Shown here: positions 1 through 6,721 of the stretch, piece after piece
How the letters are laid out: the number at the start of each line of letters is the position of its first letter
Numbering within the stretch: the first letter of the stretch is position 1
Assembly: GCA_964498725.1 (NCBI GenBank)
Contig: CAZCHS010000029.1
Location: forward strand, 1-29,215
Direction: 5' to 3'
DNA: 29,215 nt
Origin: JAFGTP01 sp964498725
GTDB taxonomy: Bacteria > Fidelibacterota > UBA2242 > JAFGTP01
Program-made: the position numbers and the translations under genes
Notes under the pieces: model-generated
What the model saw: the letters and a program-made list of their open reading frames with translations, nothing else
Databases searched by the model: none
Told to the model about the DNA's origin: nothing

Positions 1-130
1 TATGAATTTTCCAAATTAGTTTTTTAATATATATTTGGTAAACTATTAATTTTATTCTCTTTGCTTGAAGAATTTGAAAATTCATGAATAATTCAGGTTT
101 ATGCAAACACCAACACAGATTGCGCACTCC

Positions 131-167
131 AAAAAAAATAAAGGCCACTCAAAATCGAGCAGCCTTT
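131..167 (-). terminator. Intrinsic terminator of the ABC operon
   Basis: Read on the minus strand, AAAGGC and GCCTTT arms (plus-strand positions 162-167 and 140-145) enclose a second CTC/GAG pairing and a GATTTT loop, with TG/TG as internal mismatches. The hairpin is followed by A and a run of eight T. It lies about 30 bases past the stop codon of the last gene of the minus-strand operon, so it fits an intrinsic terminator. Upstream of it, positions 1-130 hold nothing I can identify. Confidence 0.7.
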
Positions 168-198
168 CTCACAGATCATCAATTACAGAAAACCGACA

Positions 199-720
199 TT
201 ATTTCCGCCAGAAACTCGCATTTTCGGAAAAATAGTGCATGATTTTCTTATCGGTAATATAGACTTTCGGATCACCGGGATAGCGAATATAGTCAATCGC
301 CCAGTTGCTTTTTGACCGGGAGACAAAAAGTTTTTCCTTTTTACCTTCCGTCAATTTCAACTCAATTTTCGTGGCTGCTTCATCGGTGATATCATAGGTA
401 TCATATTTATCAGGATTTTTCGTCTGGTAACCGGTCTGTTTTCCATCGGCGACAATATTTTCCAGAAACGCGTCAATACGGTTTTGGTTTACTTCACCGG
501 TATCAGGAGTGGCAAATACCCAGGAGGTGTCACCTTTTATCAGTGTCACGGAAAGAGTGTCCTTGCTCACCTTGATCTCTGTTACGGATTCTTTGTCAAA
601 AGTGAAGATCGGTTCCGATTTTTGCTCATACCGGCGGTTTTTCAGAAAGTTCACACCTAGTAACAACAGCGCGATTACCAGCAGTACAATATATTTTGTC
701 CAGGGATTTTTAGCTGCCAT
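199..720 (-). CDS. Short DUF4340 domain membrane-anchored protein
   Basis: A 173-residue protein with one N-terminal membrane segment (about residues 9-26, rich in V, I and L) and the rest predicted outside the cytoplasm. The body (FTFDKESVTEIKVSKD..., then SWVFATPDTGEV) resembles the start of DUF4340 proteins, which commonly follow GldG-like genes in ABC-2 export cassettes. Most DUF4340 proteins I know are longer, with repeated modules; this one has a single module. The ATG at 720 overlaps the end of the preceding gene by 11 bases and has a good ribosome site (GGAGG) inside that gene, so the two are translationally coupled. Family function is not established; a role as an accessory subunit of the transporter is inference from the operon. 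Confidence 0.75.
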   Translation of the reverse strand: MAAKNPWTKYIVLLVIALLLLGVNFLKNRRYEQKSEPIFTFDKESVTEIKVSKDTLSVTLIKGDTSWVFATPDTGEVNQNRIDAFLENIVADGKQTGYQTKNPDKYDTYDITDEAATKIELKLTEGKKEKLFVSRSKSNWAIDYIRYPGDPKVYITDKKIMHYFSENASFWRK

Positions 721-2326
721 AGATTTCCTCCATTCGTTTACGTTTATTTTTATTACGCTTCATACGGAACAAACCGTAAAGGATCACCAGTAGCGATGGC
801 AGAAGAATATTCAGCCATTTCCAGAAAGTCCGGCTGGATTTGGATAATTCATCCAAAGGCCTGGAAGTGACACCGCGGGAGCGGATTTCGATCAGCTCTT
901 CGTCACCTGAGAGATAATCTATTCCATTGGTAATGAAATTGAGATTGGCATCCACTCCACCGGCCGCCTGGTCACTAAAAAATTCATTGTCACCAACAAC
1001 CAGGATCTGTCCGTTATTCGTGGACTGAATGAATGTATCCTCCTGGTTTCGATCCGTACTGTCAGCAAAATAGCTGGTAAATCCGCCGGTGTAAAGCGCC
1101 GCTACAGGCTGGCTGGATTCGGTGAAGGTATTCATTGCCGGATTCGTGTACTGCGGGTTATCTTTGATATCGGGCATTATATTGTAACCCTTGGCCATGG
1201 AATACTGTCCCATCTGCTGGGTTGGCACCTGGCTGACTTTGATGGTTCCGGTATTATCGGATGTTTTCATCAGCGAAATGTAATTGTCATTACCGGTGAC
1301 AGAATAAACAGAATTAGTGAAAAACAGGCGGGCTTCTTCCAGGTCTTTGACAATACTATGATCATCATTGAAATTTTGCACCCAGATAAAGGGGGGATAA
1401 TCAATGGCTGAGGCAAAGGAGAAAAAACTCTGTTTCTGTTGAATTTGTATCTGTCCGCAGCGTTTATCGATCAGCATTTCCTGACCGATCCCAACGCCAT
1501 AATTGGCCAGAAAATCATAGAGATTGGATTTGATTTCATTACCAATGCCCTGCTGCAGTTGTGCATCAACCCGGGAAACACCAAGAAATAATTTGCCGCC
1601 GCGCATAATATACTGGTCCAGATGATAGAGTTCATCTTCCGACAGGGAATCCGTCACCCCATGCATCAGTAGCGTGTTAATATCGGTTGGAATTTCATTA
1701 TTCGGGCTGACGGGTCGGACAGAATAGGTCTGGCTCAGGAGTTCTTGCAGATTTTGAGTTTTCAGGTCCGGCGCGGCGGAGTAGATACCGACAGTTTTCA
1801 TATTAACGGCAGTGAGTTTTTTTATTGCCGCTGTCAGATCGTATTCCAGGCCGCTGGTGCTTTGAATGACCGGCAGTGTTTCCTTTTTATCGTTATAGAG
1901 GAGAACCAGTCCCATGTAGACTTTTTTTACTTCCATCTTGTCATTTTCGATTACCTGCAACTGGATTGGCGGGATCTGGTAGGATTGAGCATTGCGCATG
2001 GCCTCTTCATCTTCGTCAGGGTTGATGAATTCAAAATGAAAATTACCTTTGGAATAGGCCTGGTACTCTTCCAGCAGGTCCTGCAAATAACGACGTGAAT
2101 TGGCATATTGTCCCGGCAGATTTTCCGAGAAGAAGACCTTGGCGATCATGCGGTCGTCCAGTTTTTTGATGACGGTTTTACTGGAATTGGAAAGGGAGTA
2201 GACATTTTCTTTGGTTAAATCAATTCGAAAGAATAGGGAGCGCAAAGCAATGTTAAAAATTACAATGATCGCAATAATTAATACCAGGTATGTTGTAAAC
2301 TGTTTTTTATTGTGTATTTGTGTCAT
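710..2326 (-). CDS. GldG-like ABC transporter auxiliary protein
   Basis: A 538-residue protein with an N-terminal membrane segment (about residues 12-33), a large extracytoplasmic domain of the ABC_transp_aux/GldG type, and a C-terminal membrane segment (about 505-525) followed by a highly basic tail. The run FRIDLTKENVYSLSNSSK near residues 33-50 is the typical opening of this family. In Bacteroidota GldG works with GldA and GldF in gliding; in most other phyla the homologues are of unknown substrate. The gene starts three bases after the permease stop and has a GGAGG site, so it belongs to the same operon. I see no other gliding genes here, so I do not assign the gld symbol. Confidence 0.85.
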   Translation of the reverse strand: MTQIHNKKQFTTYLVLIIAIIVIFNIALRSLFFRIDLTKENVYSLSNSSKTVIKKLDDRMIAKVFFSENLPGQYANSRRYLQDLLEEYQAYSKGNFHFEFINPDEDEEAMRNAQSYQIPPIQLQVIENDKMEVKKVYMGLVLLYNDKKETLPVIQSTSGLEYDLTAAIKKLTAVNMKTVGIYSAAPDLKTQNLQELLSQTYSVRPVSPNNEIPTDINTLLMHGVTDSLSEDELYHLDQYIMRGGKLFLGVSRVDAQLQQGIGNEIKSNLYDFLANYGVGIGQEMLIDKRCGQIQIQQKQSFFSFASAIDYPPFIWVQNFNDDHSIVKDLEEARLFFTNSVYSVTGNDNYISLMKTSDNTGTIKVSQVPTQQMGQYSMAKGYNIMPDIKDNPQYTNPAMNTFTESSQPVAALYTGGFTSYFADSTDRNQEDTFIQSTNNGQILVVGDNEFFSDQAAGGVDANLNFITNGIDYLSGDEELIEIRSRGVTSRPLDELSKSSRTFWKWLNILLPSLLVILYGLFRMKRNKNKRKRMEEIYGS

Positions 2327-2329
2327 GAT

Positions 2330-3046
2330 TTACCTCCACTTTCTCATTTCCAGAACACGAATACTGACGAGCAGAAAGAAACTGATCATCGAAGCGAAAT
2401 ATACAATATTGCGGGAGTCGATCACCCCTTTGGAAATATTGCTCAGATGGTAATCAACGCTCAGGTATTGAATCATGGATGTCAGGAAGGCCGGTACAAA
2501 AATCAGGATTTTATCCAGAACGAAAAATACAAAAATGATCAGAAAACTGATAATAAAAGCAGTGATCTGATTATCGGTAATGGTACTGGCGAAAATCCCG
2601 ATTGAGCTGTAGGCGGCCCCCAAAATTATTAATCCTATATACCCGGAAATCAAGGCGCCAAAATCAAAATTATTCCCCACCGCCAGCAATGTAAATAAGT
2701 GCACCAGCGTAAACAGGACTGCGGTACCCAATAAGGAAAGCGCCGCCAGAAACTTGCCGGTAATAATCTCGCTGTCGGCAATTGGCATGGTGGTTAAAAA
2801 TTCCAGAGTGCCGTCATTCTTTTCCTTGGCCACCAGGCTCATGGTAATGGCCGGCACAAAAAAGAGAAAGGTCAGGGGCGCTACATTGAATAATTGTCTA
2901 AGGTCTGATTGACCGATCAGAAAAAAAGTGCTGGTAAAAAACCAACTGTTGATCAATAAAAAGACGATGATCGTAATATAGGCCACCGGCGAATTAAACA
3001 GGGAGGCCAATTCTTTTTTATAAATAGTAACAATATTATTTCGCAT
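2330..3046 (-). CDS. ABC-2 type transporter permease (GldF-like)
   Basis: A 238-residue integral membrane protein with about six hydrophobic segments, opening with MRNNIVTIYKKELASLFNSP, the classic start of ABC-2 permeases of the GldF/NosY type. The conserved cytoplasmic motif EKNDGTLEFLTTMPI follows the second membrane segment. I chose the ATG at 3046 rather than the in-frame ATG at 3085 because it has a near-perfect Shine-Dalgarno (AGGAGG, 8 bases upstream) and gives the normal family N-terminus. This start lies inside the end of the ATPase gene (11-base overlap). It should form the membrane channel partner of the ATPase encoded just upstream. Confidence 0.9.
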   Translation of the reverse strand: MRNNIVTIYKKELASLFNSPVAYITIIVFLLINSWFFTSTFFLIGQSDLRQLFNVAPLTFLFFVPAITMSLVAKEKNDGTLEFLTTMPIADSEIITGKFLAALSLLGTAVLFTLVHLFTLLAVGNNFDFGALISGYIGLIILGAAYSSIGIFASTITDNQITAFIISFLIIFVFFVLDKILIFVPAFLTSMIQYLSVDYHLSNISKGVIDSRNIVYFASMISFFLLVSIRVLEMRKWR

Positions 3047-3986
3047 CAGCTTTTCCTCCTTCCACGGTGAGGTTTCTGAACACATCTTCCAGGCTGACTT
3101 TATGTCTGCTCATTTCAAGAATTTTCCAGTTTTTATCAGTAGCATAATCAAAAATATCTTCTCTCGGGTCGATGGTGTTTGGATATTCCAGTTTAACAGT
3201 TTTTAAATTATCTTTCACTACAATTTTTAAAATATTAATAGTCTCATTGATTTCTGTTAACCCGTTAATATCACCGTCAGCAGCATTGAGGAGTTCCAGT
3301 TCCATCTGTGTATGTCCCTGGAAACTGCTCATCAGTTCTTCGACAGTGCCATCGGCCACAATCTCACCGTTATTGATAATGATTGTGCGATCGGCAGTGG
3401 CCTGAATTTCCTGCAGAATATGGCTGGAAATAATCACTGTTTTTTCCTTTCCCAGGGCTTTGATCAGCTCACGGATCTCGGCAATCTGGTTAGGGTCAAG
3501 GCCGGTGGTGGGTTCATCCAGGATGAGAATTTTCGGATCATGGATAATGGCCTGGGCCAGTCCCACTCGCTGCCGGAATCCTTTGGATAATTCCTGGATG
3601 GGACGGTGGATCACCGGTTTCAGGCCGCACAGATCAATGACCTCTTTCAAACGGGTTGGAAAGTCATTGGGATCGATTTGCCGCGCTTTGCTGACAAATT
3701 CCAGAAAATCATAAACAATCATGTCCTCATAGAGCGGATTGTGTTCCGGCAGATAGCCAATCTGTTTACGGGTTTCTTCGGAATTTTCAATCACATCCAG
3801 GTCATCGATCATTACTTTACCTTCAGTTGGTGACAGGTAGGATGTTATCATACGCAGGGTAGTGGTTTTACCGGCGCCATTTGGTCCAAGAAAACCAAGA
3901 ATCTCGCCATCATTCACCACAAAATCGATACCTTTCACAGCATCGACAGTGTCATAGCTTTTTTTTAAGTTTTCAATTCTGATCAT
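3036..3986 (-). CDS. ABC transporter ATP-binding protein (GldA-like)
   Basis: A 316-residue ATPase. The Walker A motif GPNGAGKTT is at residues 34-42, the Q-loop/YLPEHNPLYEDM region near 98-110, the signature LSKGFRQR near residue 140, Walker B ILILDEPTTGLDP soon after, and the switch histidine in SSHIL. The extra C-terminal region of about 90 residues is typical of ABC-2 exporter ATPases of the GldA/CcmA/NatA class. It is the first gene of a four-gene minus-strand operon (ATPase, permease, GldG-like, DUF4340) with overlaps or very short spacers throughout. A GGGGA ribosome site precedes the ATG. The transported substrate cannot be told from sequence. Confidence 0.93.
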   Translation of the reverse strand: MIRIENLKKSYDTVDAVKGIDFVVNDGEILGFLGPNGAGKTTTLRMITSYLSPTEGKVMIDDLDVIENSEETRKQIGYLPEHNPLYEDMIVYDFLEFVSKARQIDPNDFPTRLKEVIDLCGLKPVIHRPIQELSKGFRQRVGLAQAIIHDPKILILDEPTTGLDPNQIAEIRELIKALGKEKTVIISSHILQEIQATADRTIIINNGEIVADGTVEELMSSFQGHTQMELELLNAADGDINGLTEINETINILKIVVKDNLKTVKLEYPNTIDPREDIFDYATDKNWKILEMSRHKVSLEDVFRNLTVEGGKADAK

Positions 3987-4181
3987 ATTTTCCCCTTATT
4001 CTAAATTCTGTTGTCACAGTGTTCTATATATCAAAAAATTCAATCAATCGGATTGATCTGTTATTAATAATATTGGTTAGCCCTGGTTATTTTTTGTATG
4101 ACACAAAAAATTGTTCCGGGATTTTTTAATTTTTTTTGGATAGGCAGAAAATTTATTCGGTGGGAATCAGAGGAAATAGAG

Positions 4182-4219
4182 AAAGGCAGACCGGTAAGCA
4201 TGGAATCCGGTCTGCCTTT
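4182..4219. terminator. Strong bidirectional-looking terminator hairpin
   Basis: AAAGGCAGACCGG at 4182-4194 pairs perfectly over 13 bases with CCGGTCTGCCTTT at 4207-4219, with a 12-base loop. It lies about 20 bases past the stop of the minus-strand DUF4097 gene and separates that gene from the ABC operon. The T-run is better on the plus side (CTTTTGTTTT) than on the minus side (CCTTTCTCTATTT), so it may also block antisense reading. The remainder of 3987-4181 shows no gene. Confidence 0.75.
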
Positions 4220-4237
4220 TGTTTTGCGGGATTTTTA

Positions 4238-5137
4238 CTATTTTTTTAAAACTGCATTTCCGGTGCCTGAACTGATTTCAATCGTATTATCAGCCTTTCC
4301 GATAGAAAAAGACTTTCTGATGCGGTCTTCGCCACCATTATTATATTCTTCGATGTGATCGAATTTATAATCGCTTTCGATTTTGCCGGCATGTTTAATG
4401 GTTGATAATGTATAATGTCCCTGTATCTTTTTGCCATTCATATCCAATTCCACATCGCCGGTGCCGGAGTTCAATTCCAGTTCAAAATTCTCTCCTGAGA
4501 AGCCGATTAATTCAACATCACCGGTACCGGAATTTAATTCTGCGAAATCCATAATATATAATTCTTCAATTTCCACTTTACCGGTGCCACTACTGGCTTC
4601 AAGTTCACCTTTAAACCCTTGGGCGATGACTTTACCGGTTCCACTGTTTAATTCAAATTCACCGCTGCAATTTTCCAGTTCAATATTACCAGTACCGGAA
4701 CTGATCTCGAATTCTCCATTGGCATTTAATATCCTTATTGACCCTGTTGCACAGGTGCCTTCAAATTCCGCGGTTATGTCTTTGATGGATAGCTTGCCCG
4801 TAGCGGTGCTGAATTCAATTTCCATTCCATCCGGGACTTTGATGATCCAGTTGGAATTTTGATTATTAAAATCATGGCCATTTTCATGGAGGTCTTCCTC
4901 AATAACTAATTTATCTTCCTGCTCATCAAAAACAGGGGTAAAATAATCCTCTTTGTAAGAGTAATCCACAGTAATATGGATTCTGTTATCCGCACTTTTT
5001 TGGAATTCGCAACTCCCCAGTACACAATCGATCTCCAATTCCGCCTTTTTCGGAAATACCCGGCTGATCTCTTTGCCAACTACAGATGTTATGAACAGAG
5101 TGGATAGTAATAATATTAGGGTTATGATACGCTTCAT
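4238..5137 (-). CDS. Secreted DUF4097-type beta-repeat protein (SGTG type)
   Basis: A 299-residue protein with a clear signal peptide (MKRIITLILLLSTLFITSVVG). The body is a series of short beta-strand repeats of about 17-20 residues, most marked by the turn SSGTG or NSGTG (TGNIEL, TGKVIA, TGKVEI, TGDVEL twice, TGNAVL). This is the layout of DUF4097/putative adhesin proteins, which are predicted to fold as a parallel beta-helix. It is a paralogue of the next gene upstream: both open with a SxCE/DCEI motif, have a DYxYKED/EYDVKP segment, and end with SGTGNAVLKK or VSGDVILKK. Function is not known; an envelope or surface role is inferred. The two genes are separated by 72 bases with a hairpin between them. 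Confidence 0.85.
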   Translation of the reverse strand: MKRIITLILLLSTLFITSVVGKEISRVFPKKAELEIDCVLGSCEFQKSADNRIHITVDYSYKEDYFTPVFDEQEDKLVIEEDLHENGHDFNNQNSNWIIKVPDGMEIEFSTATGKLSIKDITAEFEGTCATGSIRILNANGEFEISSGTGNIELENCSGEFELNSGTGKVIAQGFKGELEASSGTGKVEIEELYIMDFAELNSGTGDVELIGFSGENFELELNSGTGDVELDMNGKKIQGHYTLSTIKHAGKIESDYKFDHIEEYNNGGEDRIRKSFSIGKADNTIEISSGTGNAVLKK

Positions 5138-5157
5138 GTTTGATTCCTTTTTAATTG

Positions 5158-5190
5158 ATCCATAGGACAGATTGACTTTGTCCTATGGAT
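5158..5190. terminator. 12-bp perfect hairpin between the two DUF4097 genes
   Basis: ATCCATAGGACA at 5158-5169 pairs with TGTCCTATGGAT at 5179-5190 with a 9-base loop. It sits 19 bases past the stop of the upstream minus-strand gene and 20 bases before the start of the next. On the minus strand no T-run follows (CAATTAAAAAGG), so it may be an attenuating or mRNA-stabilising hairpin rather than a full terminator. Confidence 0.55.
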
Positions 5191-5209
5191 TTTCTGCTCA
5201 ACTGCCAAA

Positions 5210-6223
5210 CTATTTTTTCAGTATTACATCGCCGGAAACGGTTTCAATCGTTATCATTGGATCGTTACCCCGGTTGTAAGTATTTCTAACATATTCATCA
5301 TTATATTTTTCAAAGGTCGCGGTTCTGTCTGCTTTAAAAGGCGCCCTGATTTTTCCTTGTATTTTGCGGGCGGTCATTTCGATCGTACCGGTAATTTTAT
5401 GACCATTGTAATCCAGGGTGGCATCACCGGAAGCTGCACTGATCTCAAGATCATGTTTGGGACTGTCCGCCAGAACGACATTAATATCACCGGAAGCCAC
5501 TGAAAATTTACTGTTTCCTGTCAGAATAACGCCACTGGCATCCAGGTCACCACTGGCTGTGCTGCATTTAAATTTACCCTCGGATTCTTCGATTTCAATA
5601 TCACCGGAAGCCACTTCCAATTCAAAATCACCTTCCAGATTCTTCGCTTCAATATCACCACTGGCTGTGGACATTTCGATTTTTCCTTTGGAATTTTCAA
5701 TTAAAATATCGCCGCTGGCCGTACCGAGTTCCAGTTCTCCATTCATATCTTCCACATTAATATCACCGCTGGCGGTTTCCACTTCAACCTCACCTTTTCC
5801 TGCGGCCAGTTTGATGTCACCGGAAGCTGTTTTCACCTCAATTGTTGAATTCATATTCTCAATTGACAGATCACCGGAAACTGCCACAAAGTCGATCTCA
5901 GTTTCTGCAGGTGCTGTGATCGTCCAGAGCACATTCCCTCTTGAACTTCCTCCTGACCAGTCTTCGCTCAACGCCAAAGTTTTGTTCTGATGATCAAATT
6001 CCGGTCTGAAATTTTCCGCGGGTTTTACGTCATATTCGACTTGTACGGTTACTGTTTTGTCATCACCGGCCTTGATTTCACAGTCGCCACTGACAAGTTC
6101 TATTTCCAGGATTTCTATGTTTTTAAAATCTTTGGTAATGGTTTTCTTTTCCTGGGCAAAAAGACCATTCATCATTAATAATAGTGACAAAGTTATTGCC
6201 ACAACTGTAGTTTGTTTCTTCAT
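5210..6223 (-). CDS. Secreted DUF4097-type beta-repeat protein (ASGD type)
   Basis: A 337-residue protein with a signal peptide (MKKQTTVVAITLSLLLMM, then NGLFAQ). From about residue 45 it holds eleven SGD turns, most in the form TASGDI or VASGDI, spaced by 18 residues in the central run, each followed by an alternating hydrophobic/polar strand. That regularity predicts a right-handed beta-helix with one turn per repeat, as in DUF4097 proteins. The ATG at 6223 has an AAGGAGA site. It is the upstream member of a tandem paralogous pair; its turn residue is Asp where the neighbour has Gly. Its 5' side carries a hairpin and a miniature transposable element. Function unknown; no catalytic residues are evident. 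Confidence 0.87.
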   Translation of the reverse strand: MKKQTTVVAITLSLLLMMNGLFAQEKKTITKDFKNIEILEIELVSGDCEIKAGDDKTVTVQVEYDVKPAENFRPEFDHQNKTLALSEDWSGGSSRGNVLWTITAPAETEIDFVAVSGDLSIENMNSTIEVKTASGDIKLAAGKGEVEVETASGDINVEDMNGELELGTASGDILIENSKGKIEMSTASGDIEAKNLEGDFELEVASGDIEIEESEGKFKCSTASGDLDASGVILTGNSKFSVASGDINVVLADSPKHDLEISAASGDATLDYNGHKITGTIEMTARKIQGKIRAPFKADRTATFEKYNDEYVRNTYNRGNDPMITIETVSGDVILKK

Positions 6224-6313
6224 CTTCTTTTCTCCTTTTTAAAAAAATATTTTTGATTTTGTCAATTATCTGGTTTGAATCTAAACAAGGAAAAATCAGA
6301 AGTCGCCGGAATG

Positions 6314-6348
6314 TATAATTTAGAACAAAAAGGAGGTTCTAATTTATA
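6314..6348. repeat. Inverted repeat upstream of the DUF4097 pair
   Basis: TATAATTTAGAAC (6314-6326) and GTTCTAATTTATA (6336-6348) pair at 12 of 13 positions around a 9-base loop containing AAGGAG-like purines. It lies about 90 bases upstream of the 6223 start codon. It could be an operator or an RNA hairpin; there is no T-run to make it a terminator. Confidence 0.5.
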
Positions 6349-6479
6349 ATTTCGTACTGTTTATCGACGAGAAGGCGCTATATAATTTAATTCTAAAAAT
6401 AATGATTTATATTCATTCGTTCGAAAATATTACCCTGTATGATTCATAAAAATTATGAACAATACGCGTTTCGCGCCGA

Positions 6480-6615
6480 GTAACTACTCAGGTACTTTCT
6501 TACTGTAAAGGATAATTCCTATTATCCGGTTTTTATAAAAATGGCAGATAAACAGATCCCGATAAATCGGGAGAATTGTCTGTTACAGGAGGCTAAAACA
6601 TACCTGAGTAGTTAC
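6480..6615. mobile_element. 136-bp IS66-like miniature inverted-repeat element
   Basis: The ends are a perfect 15-bp terminal inverted repeat: GTAACTACTCAGGTA at 6480-6494 and its exact reverse complement at 6601-6615. The element is flanked immediately by an 8-base direct repeat, CGCGCCGA, at 6472-6479 and 6616-6623. Ends beginning GTAA plus an 8-base target duplication are the known signature of IS66-family elements. The 106-base interior encodes no protein; it contains a 7-bp hairpin TCCCGAT-AA-ATCGGGA at 6557-6572. It is therefore best read as a non-autonomous miniature element that would need a transposase supplied elsewhere. The intact target duplication suggests a fairly recent insertion. 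Confidence 0.85.
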
Positions 6616-6721
6616 CGCGCCGATATATTTCCTTTTGTCAAAAGTGACTGTTCCATGAATTTTTCATAATGGCGCCAAACCGCGAAAATCCACGGCAGAA
6701 ATTTAATGATGTTGATCTATG

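Noticed and set aside
3047..3085. Upstream in-frame start for the permease gene
   Set aside because: The extension gives an untypical N-terminus deep inside the ATPase gene; the ATG at 3046 has the strong ribosome site.
5418..5990. A 190-codon plus-strand frame opposite the second DUF4097 gene
   Set aside because: It is the antisense of the 54-base repeats, which keeps the frame open by itself (SPLAVSTS-type repeats). The same applies to 4431-4862.
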